Positions 1 to 9,239 of a stretch of 64,000 nucleotides of DNA are shown here, in pieces (positions within the stretch are counted from its first letter, which is position 1; each line of letters starts with the position of its first letter). Source of the stretch: Draconibacterium sediminis (GTDB lineage Bacteria; Bacteroidota; Bacteroidia; Bacteroidales; Prolixibacteraceae); assembly GCF_000949475.1 (NCBI RefSeq), contig NZ_JRHC01000002.1:1-64000 (forward strand). Direction: 5' to 3'. Below the pieces are notes generated by a model that did no database searches, was not told the DNA's origin, and saw only the letters and a list, made by a program, of their open reading frames with translations. Made by a program: the position numbers and the translations under genes.

Positions 1-3000
1 CCCAGATTTGCTGTTGGTGCCTCTTCTGTTGCTTTTACAAACTTCGATCTCGGACCTTCATTTCCTGAAGCATCGTAAGCTGAAACTGCAAAATAATAAG
101 TTGTATCCTTTAAAAGGCCAGAAATAATCCTGGAAGTATCATTCCCTAAGATAATCGGCGATTCCTCTCCATAAACAGTATGTACTCCATCGTAAGGAGA
201 CAAAGTATCTGTATCATAGTAGATAATATATCCTGCAATATCTTCCTCCTGATTTTGTTTCCATTTCAAGGTGACAAAACTGGTATCTTGTACTGCAGAA
301 TAAATAATTGGTTGATTAGGAGCAATTGTATCGTAATAAATTACCTCTGCGAATGCATTAGCCGACCCCACAACACTTTCCACTCTTATTTCACCAATTG
401 CAGCCAAATGACTCGATCTAATTTGAAAATTGATTTCGCCATTTACAGAAGGTATTTGAATACCTTCTGTTGACGTATCAACATCGGTTGTTAAGACTGT
501 CCCATGAGATAATCCAACTGTAAATAATGTTCCATCGGCAACTATTGAAGAATCGTTGTTCATTATTAAACTGCTTGTAATAGACGAGACTGAAACGCTA
601 TCTGCATAAATGCTATCCGGTGTTGAATACAGACCAAACTCTCCATATGGCATGGATGGGGCGAGTGTAAACAACCCTAATTGTTCCACCGGGGCTGTTA
701 CTGAATGATCCACCAAATCAACAACTCCACCAACATACACCCATTTTTTATTTGCCTTGTCCTCATAATACATACCCAAGGTATTTTCATCAATATCGCC
801 TAATTCTGACGGGTCATATTTTATGCACATGTAAGCTGTGTCTAACAATATCGTTCCATATGGTTCAAACTGGTAAAAACCTCCAATTCCATATTGCATT
901 CCATAAATTTCTTGCGCAAGTGCACGTTTTTGTTCAACAATATCTTTAACTCTCGATGATATATTAGCTGATTTTAAATCGGGGGCTCCCCCATACCAAG
1001 ACCAGGATGTTACAGAGATTGAGTCTAATTCTGTTGGGATAGCTTCATCCGGGAGGTTAATAAATGATCCGTTATCACTCAACAATACCTCTGTCATCGC
1101 ACTTTTTACACTACTGGTGCTACTTTCACGTCTAAATATCCAGGCAAAATCTCCCATTAGTGATCTCACCACAATTGGGGTTTCATTAATAGTTTTTTCC
1201 ATTAGCACCTTATAGTCAATTGAAGTCGAGGGTATTGGTTGATTAAATTCTTCATTTTTATATTTTTTGAACCAGTTCCATTTCCCTGCCTCTATGATCA
1301 TTGATTTTCCTTCTTTTATTTCAGTTCCAGCCCCAATATTTGCATCCAGTCCAGGAAGCGCTGCATCAAACTCTATTGTAAAATCCTCTGAATTAGTATA
1401 TTCACTCCTTTGTATTGAATATGTTACCTGAATATTTTTAGTATCATTAACTAATTGAAAGAAGTTCTCAAGGAGATCACTAAATGTATTAGCTGCAACT
1501 TTAATATCAATTCCGCTAAGGCTTGACTGACTCAATTGAGTTAATTCAATTATTCTATTTTTATAATTAGCGATGAACTGGTCAAGTTCATCACCTGAAA
1601 CAACATATTCAACTTCTTCATCCCAATCATTCATTAAATGCTTACTTAATAAAGTAAGTTTATATTCCTTTGTAGAGTTTAATAGGGAGTAGTCTTGAAC
1701 ATCTGTAATTTTCAATCCATACCTCATATTCCTATCAAATTCATAAAATCTTCCCCTGAGTTCAGGAGGTAATACATTCAAGTCAAACTTCACACCTGCA
1801 CCAGCTTCAATGGTAAACTCTCCTGAAAAACTAAGTGAGTTTTCCACTTGATTTTTCAGATGATTAAAATTAAACATTAACTCAGCACTGGCTTCTGCAC
1901 CTAATTCAGCTCCAACAGACATTCTTACATCTTTTCCATAATCATATCCTGCAAAAGCTTCCGCACTTCCTCCATACGCTACTTCTAATCCAACGGCGTC
2001 TGAAACAATTCTTTCAGCTAATTCAACATCATCATTTAACCACGTCTCACACAATATAAGCAACCGAATTAATGTATTATCTAATGCTGTATAAGCACCA
2101 TTCGCCATAAGTATATATTTTACCACTGCCTGAATATCATTGTCGCTTTCGTAAGGGAAATTGTGTTCATCCTGTAATATTCCAGTAAAAGAAAAGCCAG
2201 TTCCAGCTTTTGCTATAGCTCCAGCTTCAACTGATCCTATTTTTGCTTTTACACCGACAGCAGGAGTGCTAAAACCGGCTTTTTCCGCACCGGCACGTGC
2301 TTGACGTGTTACATCAACGGTTGTTGGAGATTGTGATATTGATTCATCGATATTAAGTTTTATTAGACCTCCATACTCCAACTTAACATTTTCGATCCCT
2401 AATTGCAAAAAATGTCCCCCAAGTCCTATAAAACTATTAACATCAAAATACCTTGTATACGCTTTAGAAATTATTTTAGTATTAAAACCAATTGGAAGAT
2501 CTAACTCTACACCCTGTATTGTTCTTATCAAATAATCAGATTCAGCTCCAGGCAGTCCATTCCCAATTTCATTACTATGTATCTCTATATCAACTATTCC
2601 TTTTTCATCAGACTTAAATACATGCGAATAATTCTCACCAACTACTTCAACGGGAACCAACGACAAAGGATTGCCATTGTAGTTATTTACAACCTGATAA
2701 TACCTGTGCAAAATACCACCTTGCATTGTGGTTGATATATCAGGATTCGGATTCGGAACAATGTTCTGAATTATATATTCAATCGGGATAGGTGTCAATT
2801 CAATGTTAATATTTTTCAGAGGATCAAATTCAGGAACATGAATATTCAAAATATCGAATGTTTCGTATTGTCCTGACATAACAGTCAAATTATAACCATA
2901 TCCATACGGTACCTTCAACAAATATTTACCAGATGCATCTGATGGTGCCGATTCATAATCAAGAGTTTTAACAATAACACCTTCTACTGGTAATCCTGTG

Positions 3001-4103
3001 GATTTATTTTTTATAATGCCGGTAATTATTCCCTGATCTGGTTTAACAATTACGTTTAACTTTTCGGAAAAAACTGGATATGTTGTTTTTCCATCAGGTG
3101 CAAGTAATCCTGCATTCGAGATATGTACTTCTTCGTATCCGGGTTCTTTAGAATAGAATTTGATGTAAAATAAATTCTTTGGATAACCAGTGGATACACC
3201 AGTGGTTGTGTTCAACCTTGTTATTCCAACCACTGCCTTCCCATTAACATTGTCAATATCTTGTAAAAAGATTGTATTTGTTTCCCCTCCTTCATTTAAA
3301 AATTCTCCTTCTCTGATAGAAACAATTTCAAGAATATCCGGATCATAATTAACATCAAACGAAACAGCAAATAGATCTTCCACATCTTCAACCTGAACTG
3401 CAGTTTCGTATGATTCCTCAGGAAATACTTTAACTTCCTCTGGTGAGAATGATACAGTTGAGTGTTCATCATCAATAAAAACCTGTACAGAACAAGAATT
3501 AGTTGTTGAACCATAATTCGTCTCTCCATTCGATCCAATCAATCCGGTATTATTTAGCAGCAAAGATGTGTAACCGGCATTATTCGCCTTTAAATTAAGT
3601 GTTAGTAAGGTATTTGTAGATGAAGAAGATACACCGCTTGCAGGAGTAGTCATTCTTGATACTGCAACAATGCATTTTCCAGTAGAATTGTCGATAGATT
3701 TTAAAAATGTAGTTAAAGCGCTTCCATTCTCATTTAAAAAATCACCTTCAGTTACGCCTAAAATGGTCACAATTGCAGGATCAAATAAGATTTCGGTTGT
3801 AAATGTCATTAAATCGCTAACCGGGCCTATATTTATATCCATCGCGAATGTCTCAAGTGGCTCTAACTGAAGAGTAGAAGGATTTAGAGTAACGCTTACT
3901 GATTCCGATACTGCATTCCCTGAAATATTAGTGCTTTTTGTTGAATCAACATCTTCGCTACTGTCAAATGTTAATATTTCATATGAGTTGATGATTGAAT
4001 CTATATTTCTTTTTGCAATGCCATCTAAAGGAAATATAAGACCTATTATCAGACAGGTTAACAATCCGCTTACAATTTTATGATGATTAGAATAAGTTTT
4101 CAT
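1..4103 (-). CDS. Large cohesin-domain surface protein (3' part outside window)
   Basis: The frame is open from the ATG at 4101-4103 to the window edge, about 1,367 codons without a stop, so the C-terminus is missing. The N-terminus has a signal peptide (about residues 1-30). Two cohesin-like beta-sandwich domains follow (about 70-208 and 215-352), both with the fold's FDPAIV / YDPDIL and GEFLNE-type strands. A carboxypeptidase-regulatory-like domain follows (about 356-440), then a long region of unknown fold and a fibronectin-III domain near the window edge (KWKQNQEEDIAGYIIYYD). Cohesins bind dockerins, and the gene 72 bp upstream on the same strand encodes a dockerin, so the two products may pair on the cell surface; that is inference. 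A T9SS sorting domain would be expected past position 1 but cannot be seen. I do not recognise a specific gene. Confidence 0.85.
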   Translation of the reverse strand, partial: MKTYSNHHKIVSGLLTCLIIGLIFPLDGIAKRNIDSIINSYEILTFDSSEDVDSTKSTNISGNAVSESVSVTLNPSTLQLEPLETFAMDINIGPVSDLMTFTTEILFDPAIVTILGVTEGDFLNENGSALTTFLKSIDNSTGKCIVAVSRMTTPASGVSSSSTNTLLTLNLKANNAGYTSLLLNNTGLIGSNGETNYGSTTNSCSVQVFIDDEHSTVSFSPEEVKVFPEESYETAVQVEDVEDLFAVSFDVNYDPDILEIVSIREGEFLNEGGETNTIFLQDIDNVNGKAVVGITRLNTTTGVSTGYPKNLFYIKFYSKEPGYEEVHISNAGLLAPDGKTTYPVFSEKLNVIVKPDQGIITGIIKNKSTGLPVEGVIVKTLDYESAPSDASGKYLLKVPYGYGYNLTVMSGQYETFDILNIHVPEFDPLKNINIELTPIPIEYIIQNIVPNPNPDISTTMQGGILHRYYQVVNNYNGNPLSLVPVEVVGENYSHVFKSDEKGIVDIEIHSNEIGNGLPGAESDYLIRTIQGVELDLPIGFNTKIISKAYTRYFDVNSFIGLGGHFLQLGIENVKLEYGGLIKLNIDESISQSPTTVDVTRQARAGAEKAGFSTPAVGVKAKIGSVEAGAIAKAGTGFSFTGILQDEHNFPYESDNDIQAVVKYILMANGAYTALDNTLIRLLILCETWLNDDVELAERIVSDAVGLEVAYGGSAEAFAGYDYGKDVRMSVGAELGAEASAELMFNFNHLKNQVENSLSFSGEFTIEAGAGVKFDLNVLPPELRGRFYEFDRNMRYGLKITDVQDYSLLNSTKEYKLTLLSKHLMNDWDEEVEYVVSGDELDQFIANYKNRIIELTQLSQSSLSGIDIKVAANTFSDLLENFFQLVNDTKNIQVTYSIQRSEYTNSEDFTIEFDAALPGLDANIGAGTEIKEGKSMIIEAGKWNWFKKYKNEEFNQPIPSTSIDYKVLMEKTINETPIVVRSLMGDFAWIFRRESSTSSVKSAMTEVLLSDNGSFINLPDEAIPTELDSISVTSWSWYGGAPDLKSANISSRVKDIVEQKRALAQEIYGMQYGIGGFYQFEPYGTILLDTAYMCIKYDPSELGDIDENTLGMYYEDKANKKWVYVGGVVDLVDHSVTAPVEQLGLFTLAPSMPYGEFGLYSTPDSIYADSVSVSSITSSLIMNNDSSIVADGTLFTVGLSHGTVLTTDVDTSTEGIQIPSVNGEINFQIRSSHLAAIGEIRVESVVGSANAFAEVIYYDTIAPNQPIIYSAVQDTSFVTLKWKQNQEEDIAGYIIYYDTDTLSPYDGVHTVYGEESPIILGNDTSRIISGLLKDTTYYFAVSAYDASGNEGPRSKFVKATEEAPTANL

Positions 4104-4175
4104 TTTTGATTTGCTTTTATAATAAAACAAGTATATTTAAACTCTTAAATGACAGTATTTTACTATCTATTTAAC

Positions 4176-7133
4176 CTACTTACCCTGTAATATCATCTTT
4201 TTTGTGATAACAGCATTTCCATTAGCAAGCGTGTAATAATAAATTCCTTCGGGCAACCTATATCCTTTGTCACCAAATCGGTTATATTCATACGAATATT
4301 CTCCCTGTTCGAGAAACTCGTTAACAAGAACTTTTACTTCCTGCCCAACAGAATTATATAGAGCCAATCTTACATTGTCTGAATTGCCCGTCGGTACTCT
4401 AAACTTAATCCGTGTTGTATTAGAGAATGGATTAGGATAATTCTGCGAAAGCGACAAAATACCAGGTTCATCACTGTAATCCACCCCTGTTGTCAAATCT
4501 ACATTTAGGTCATTGGTATTCAGGCCCATTCTTGTTGTTCCATTCATTGCCAGTAAACCTGAATCAGAAAATTTGAATGAAAGTGGAAGTTTTATTTCCT
4601 TCGATTGGAATATTAATTCGCAAACAGTTCCCGAGCCATTGATTCCATTGATGGTGTTGTCAAGGCTGGCTAATCCAATAACAGCCGATCCGTTATCCTG
4701 ATCAATTGTTGACATAAATGCCATCTCCCCCATATTGTCCAGATTATTGTATTTTTTTATTTCCACTAATTCAAACATTTCTCTGTCATAATTAACATGG
4801 AATGCCAATCCGATAGCTTCTGCTATTTCTTCTGCATTCACAAAAACTGAAAATTCAGAGTTGCTTTTAATCTGCTCAATATCTGCTTCAAGAGACAAAA
4901 TGGCTTGATGTTCTGACTTTAATTGACTTAAAGCGTAAAAAGGATGTGAATAACTCGATTTTAAGGTTGTCTGTCCAAAATAGGTGGCAAAAATAGCCAG
5001 GTCGAAACCATCAATTAAAGTGGAAGCATCCAGGTCACATAATTCATTCCAGTTACTGCTCTCTGGATCAGAGCCAAAAGCGACAGCCAGTTCTGCAAGA
5101 TCGAACCCATTAACATTTCCATCAGTATTGAAATCAGCCGGAATAATTAGATATGGTGGTTCTTCCAACAAAAACGGATCATACTCTACAATACCTTTGG
5201 TCCCATTATCGTAATAATCATAAACTTTATCAGCAATTAATCCAAGATCGGTATAGAACCAGTAATTATTTGTAGCATCAATGGTAGCAGTTGTATTATT
5301 GTATAAGTCATATTCCTCATTATAACAAATGGAGGATTCCTTTATCTGCAGACTTGAACCGGCATTGTTTACATATAAACCCGAAAGACCGTTATTTTTA
5401 ATAAATACGCTCTGCAAAACTGAATTTCCTGCTCCTTGAAAATATATTCCATGACCTCCATTTCCAGTAGATGATAAATTCAGGAAATCGTTATTTATTG
5501 CACTGGCCATATATATTCCAGTGTTTATATTATTACTTATTTGGCTATTTTTTAAACTTGCATTAAAAGTTCCACTCCCCTTTCGAAAATAAATTCCGTA
5601 ATAAATATTATCATGAACTTTCAGATTTTCTATGTTCAGATTCATTGTGTAAGCAGAAGAATATCCATCATAATAAAAATAAGCCGCAGCATAATTAAAA
5701 TCAGGGTAATTACCACAATTATAAATTTCTCCACCAGTTATATTTATCGTTGAACTGTTACTATTAGCATAAGAACAATAAATCCCATACTTCTGTATAT
5801 CGTGTATCGTAAAATTCTCCAGGTTTATCGAAGAATACCAACCAATTACTACTCCACGAACACACTCCGAAACATCAAAATCGGATAATATATAATCATT
5901 CAGAACCGTTACCCCATCTGTCAGCTTCGATACCTCCCAGTTCGATATACGGTATAGGTCCGGATATAGAGATACTGTTGGATTGAGCTTAACGTAACCC
6001 TGGTAGTCACTCGTTGACGATCGGAAAATAATCGGATTCGTATCCGTACCCCGGGCATCTATTAATCCGTTAACCTGGAAATTAAAATCTCCGGCAAACT
6101 CTACTACAACTCCAGGATCAATTACCCAGGAATCAGTTGTCTGCGAATAATAATCCCCCACAACTGTATATGCTGTTCCCGCTGTCAAGTGCTGGTCACC
6201 CATAAATTTTCCCTGGAGCATATGTGTGGTCGCATCACCCCCTTCACTGGTCAGGTATGGGGCAAAACTAACATCACCGTAATTCATCCCATTAATCGAA
6301 ACACCATCGGTGGTATCCCACCAGTTCAGCGTAGCATCAATTGCTACATTATTGGAATAAATAGCATATGGGCCACTATTGAAAAATGAAGACTGTTTAA
6401 TATTGGCATTAAAAGTTCCACTCCCCTTTCGAAAATAAATTCCGTAATAAATATTATCATGAACTTTCAGATTTTCTATGTTCAGATTCATTGTGTAAGC
6501 AGAAGAATATCCATCATAATAAAAATAAGCCGCAGCATAATTAAAATCAGGGTAATTACCACAATTATAAATTTCTCCACCAGTTATATTTATCGTTGAA
6601 CTGTTACTATTAGCATAAGAACAATAAATCCCATACTTCTGTATATCGTGTATCGTAAAATTCTCCAGGTTTATCGAAGAATACCAACCAATTACTACTC
6701 CACGAACACACTCCGAAACATCAAAATCGGATAATATATAATCATTCAGAACCGTTACCCCATCTGTCAGCTTCGATACCTCCCAGTTCGATATACGGTA
6801 TAGGTCCGGATATAGAGATACTGTTGGATTGAGCTTAACGTAACCCTGGTAGTCACTCGTTGCCGATCGGAAAATAATCGGATTCGTATCCGTACCCCGG
6901 GCATCTATTAATCCGTTAACCTGGAAATTAAAATCTCCGGCAAACTCTACTACAACTCCAGGATCAATTACCCAGGAATCAGTTGTCTGCGAATAATAAT
7001 CCCCCACAACTGTATATGCTGTTCCCGCTGTCAAGTGCTGGTCACCCATAAATTTTCCCTGGAGCATATGTGTGGTCGCATCACCCCCTTCACTGGTCAG
7101 GTATGGGGCAAAACTAACATCACCGTAATTCAT
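4176..7133 (-). CDS. Beta-helix/dockerin/cohesin/T9SS protein, C-terminal fragment of an interrupted gene
   Basis: The 985-residue open frame begins at an internal Met and is in the same frame as the fragment ending at 7239, so both are pieces of one gene of about 1,284 codons broken by a single TAG. In order it carries the right-handed beta-helix repeats (about residues 1-600). A dockerin-type pair of calcium loops follows (about 675-730: DFNTDGNVNGFDLAELAVAF and DLDASTLIDGFDLAIFATYF). A cohesin-like domain follows (about 750-880), then a type A T9SS sorting domain that starts QNYPNPFSNTTRIKF and ends in a typical KKMILQGK tail. The protein is therefore built for export across the outer membrane and surface attachment. 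No lyase catalytic residues were identified, so the helix may be a binding or structural module. Its real translation start is at about 8030, or at an internal restart if the stop is genuine. Confidence 0.8.
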   Translation of the reverse strand: MNYGDVSFAPYLTSEGGDATTHMLQGKFMGDQHLTAGTAYTVVGDYYSQTTDSWVIDPGVVVEFAGDFNFQVNGLIDARGTDTNPIIFRSATSDYQGYVKLNPTVSLYPDLYRISNWEVSKLTDGVTVLNDYILSDFDVSECVRGVVIGWYSSINLENFTIHDIQKYGIYCSYANSNSSTINITGGEIYNCGNYPDFNYAAAYFYYDGYSSAYTMNLNIENLKVHDNIYYGIYFRKGSGTFNANIKQSSFFNSGPYAIYSNNVAIDATLNWWDTTDGVSINGMNYGDVSFAPYLTSEGGDATTHMLQGKFMGDQHLTAGTAYTVVGDYYSQTTDSWVIDPGVVVEFAGDFNFQVNGLIDARGTDTNPIIFRSSTSDYQGYVKLNPTVSLYPDLYRISNWEVSKLTDGVTVLNDYILSDFDVSECVRGVVIGWYSSINLENFTIHDIQKYGIYCSYANSNSSTINITGGEIYNCGNYPDFNYAAAYFYYDGYSSAYTMNLNIENLKVHDNIYYGIYFRKGSGTFNASLKNSQISNNINTGIYMASAINNDFLNLSSTGNGGHGIYFQGAGNSVLQSVFIKNNGLSGLYVNNAGSSLQIKESSICYNEEYDLYNNTTATIDATNNYWFYTDLGLIADKVYDYYDNGTKGIVEYDPFLLEEPPYLIIPADFNTDGNVNGFDLAELAVAFGSDPESSNWNELCDLDASTLIDGFDLAIFATYFGQTTLKSSYSHPFYALSQLKSEHQAILSLEADIEQIKSNSEFSVFVNAEEIAEAIGLAFHVNYDREMFELVEIKKYNNLDNMGEMAFMSTIDQDNGSAVIGLASLDNTINGINGSGTVCELIFQSKEIKLPLSFKFSDSGLLAMNGTTRMGLNTNDLNVDLTTGVDYSDEPGILSLSQNYPNPFSNTTRIKFRVPTGNSDNVRLALYNSVGQEVKVLVNEFLEQGEYSYEYNRFGDKGYRLPEGIYYYTLANGNAVITKKMILQGK

Positions 7134-7815
7134 CCCATTAATCGAAACACCATCGGTGGTATCCCACCAGTTCAGCGTAGCATCAATTGCTACATTATTG
7201 GAATAAATAGCATATGGGCCACTATTGAAAAATGAAGACTATTTAATATTGGCATTAAAAGTTCCACTCCCCTTTCGAAAATAAATTCCGTAATAAATAT
7301 TATCATGAACTTTCAGATTTTCTATGTTCAGATTCATTGTGTAAGCAGAAGAATATCCATCATAATAAAAATAAGCCGCAGCATAATTAAAATCAGGGTA
7401 ATTACCACAATTATAAATTTCTCCACCAGTTATATTTATCGTTGAACTGTTACTATTAGCATAAGAACAATAAATCCCATACTTCTGTATATCGTGTATC
7501 GTAAAATTCTCCAGGTTTATCGAAGAATACCAACCAATTACTACTCCACGAACACACTCCGAAACATCAAAATCGGATAATATATAATCATTCAGAACCG
7601 TTACCCCATCTGTCAGCTTCGATACCTCCCAGTTCGATATACGGTATAGGTCCGGATATAGAGATACTGTTGGGTTGAGTTTGATATAACCCTGGTAGTC
7701 ACTCGTTGCCGATCGGAAAATAATCGGATTCGTATCCGTACCCCTGGCATCTATTGATCCGTTCACCTGAAAACTAAAATCTCCGGCAAACTCTACTACA
7801 ACTCCCGGATCAATG
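5561..7815 (-). repeat. 846-bp tandem coding repeats, 2.7 copies
   Basis: The block beginning cattaaaagttccactcccc occurs at 5561, 6407 and 7253, giving a period of exactly 846 bp (282 codons). The first two units are complete. The third ends near 7815, where the sequence diverges (ggatcaattaccc versus ggatcaatgttta). Copies differ by only scattered bases, for example A versus G at 7241/6395 (stop versus Gln) and a/c in cgttg[a/c]cgatcgg (Ser versus Ala). Such identity points to recent duplication or gene conversion. Confidence 0.9.
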
Positions 7816-8030
7816 TTTAGCTCTCCATTAAAAGTGACATCGCCTGTTATCATATAAGGGCTGTTGGCAACAGTTAAATTGACAATAGCATCATTAACTC
7901 CTATTAAATCAGTAGCGAAACTCTGAACAGAAAAAATTAAGAAAATGGTTAGACATGGAATTGTGCGAACAAACAAGTTCGAAATTGATGAGGAACGTTT
8001 CATTTTATTGTTCATTTTAGGTTGATACAT
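7239..8030 (-). CDS. Beta-helix T9SS protein, N-terminal fragment ending at a premature TAG
   Basis: The 263 residues start with a signal peptide (hydrophobic stretch about residues 20-40, ending VQSFA). They continue into the first copy of the beta-helix repeat (IDPGVVVEFAGDF onward). The frame ends after FNANIK at TAG (plus-strand 7239-7241). In the next repeat copy, 846 bp away, the same codon is CAG (plus-strand 6393-6395) and the frame continues QSSFFNSG, so a single C-to-T change on the coding strand explains the break. Start choices are the Met at 8030, MNNKMKR at 8015 or MKRSSS at 8003; no ribosome-binding site decides, as is usual in Bacteroidota. The fragment alone lacks dockerin, cohesin and sorting domains and would be secreted to the periplasm only. 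Confidence 0.75.
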   Translation of the reverse strand: MYQPKMNNKMKRSSSISNLFVRTIPCLTIFLIFSVQSFATDLIGVNDAIVNLTVANSPYMITGDVTFNGELNIDPGVVVEFAGDFSFQVNGSIDARGTDTNPIIFRSATSDYQGYIKLNPTVSLYPDLYRISNWEVSKLTDGVTVLNDYILSDFDVSECVRGVVIGWYSSINLENFTIHDIQKYGIYCSYANSNSSTINITGGEIYNCGNYPDFNYAAAYFYYDGYSSAYTMNLNIENLKVHDNIYYGIYFRKGSGTFNANIK

Positions 8031-8722
8031 CTATATGAGTCATTTTATATAAATAACACAACAGTCCGCATTCACTACATATGTGTGAATACGACACAGA
8101 TTATTTCAATTCTGAATCCGGAAATTGTTTGGCTTTAAAGAAAAATTGGATTGATTGTGTGTTGTATTTAATTTTTGATTCCTTATTTTTTATCAATCCG
8201 TTTGTAATATAAAAAAGGTTCTTCGCAAATACTATTAGATTGATTCTAAATAACTAAACATTCGGTTGAAATATATATGTTTTCCCAAAATGAAAAGGAT
8301 TTCGGTAATATATCTTAGAATCTTGATTAGTAAGCGAATCTTAAAATTTTTTAATCATATTTCAGCTTACTTGATTTATTATATAATTGTTTAGATACGA
8401 TTCGAATGGCATGCAGATAAAAGGTCAGGATAGTGGTAGTCATTTGAAAATTCGTGTATCCTTATATTAATTTGATGATTTCAGGATTGGGATTGAATTG
8501 AATATACAAATTATGAAATACTCAAAAATTAGTTCATTCAACTAAATACACCTTAAAAGTATAAAGATCAATCTTAAGATATTAATATCTCCTTCCCAAC
8601 CTATATAAAAATAGATTACGTTGTTATCCATGTAATTTTTCTGTTCTTTGAAATAAACCAAAATTTTCAATAATGTATTTCTATTTTCAATGTAGGTAAT
8701 TCTACAAGATTCAAAAATTGTG

Positions 8723-8730
8723 TATCTTTG
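8723..8730 (+). promoter_or_regulatory. Bacteroidota -7 box (TATCTTTG) upstream of tmRNA
   Basis: TATCTTTG matches the TAnnTTTG consensus and lies about 115 bp upstream of the mature tmRNA 5' end. No clear TTTG -33 element sits 19-21 bp upstream. The rest of 8031-8844 is AT-rich with no credible gene; the 63-codon frame at 8542-8733 looks random. Confidence 0.4.
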
Positions 8731-8844
8731 CATATAATAAGGCTCTGGAAAGTGTACAAATTAGGCACATTTGTTACCATTTTGTTACCCATCATTTTTC
8801 AAAGTCTTATTATTTTTTGACTATCAATTAGTTAAGACTTCTAT

Positions 8845-9239
8845 GGGGCTGACTGGTTTTGACAGCGGGTAGAAGAGACAGGTAAGCATGTCGGGTTTTG
8901 GTTGTTGACCCGTTAAAAATAATGATCAAAACCATAATTGGCGAAAATAATTACGCTCTTGCTGCGTAATCTAACAATTTAGATTACACTTAATTCCGAA
9001 ACAAGGTTTTGGAACAAGACATCGCCCGGATGCTAATGCTTTGAAGCGGTCCGATCAGGCGGTGCAAATAAATCGAAGCTAGCATAAACGAGGCTCTGGC
9101 GTTTTTGCGAAATTAAAAGAGATAAGGTAGTAGTTGGTGGCTTTGATCCGGCTGCTATTCGAAAATTAAGTCAGAGATAAACATGTAGAAAGCTTGTAGC
9201 TTCCTCGTTTGGACGCGGGTTCGACTCCCGCCAGCTCCA
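8845..9239 (+). ncRNA. ssrA: Transfer-messenger RNA (tmRNA)
   Basis: The 5' end GGGGCUGACUGG pairs with CAGCUCC at 9233-9238 to make the tRNA-like acceptor stem, and the T-arm GGGTTCGACTCCC precedes it. The tag reading frame at 8940-8969 encodes GENNYALAA followed by UAA, a typical Bacteroidota proteolysis tag ending ALAA. After the discriminator A (9239) the DNA reads CCCA rather than CCA, so the CCA end is probably added after transcription. The RNA rescues stalled ribosomes together with SmpB. A recombinase frame on the opposite strand overlaps the last 74 nucleotides, which marks the tmRNA 3' end as a likely integration site. Confidence 0.97.

Noticed and set aside
8076..8096. Imperfect palindrome around catatg upstream of the beta-helix gene
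   Set aside because: Short arms with a one-base bulge and AT-rich context; not enough to call an operator.
8542..8733. 63-codon frame upstream of tmRNA
   Set aside because: AT-rich random sequence with no recognisable motif and unusual composition for a protein.
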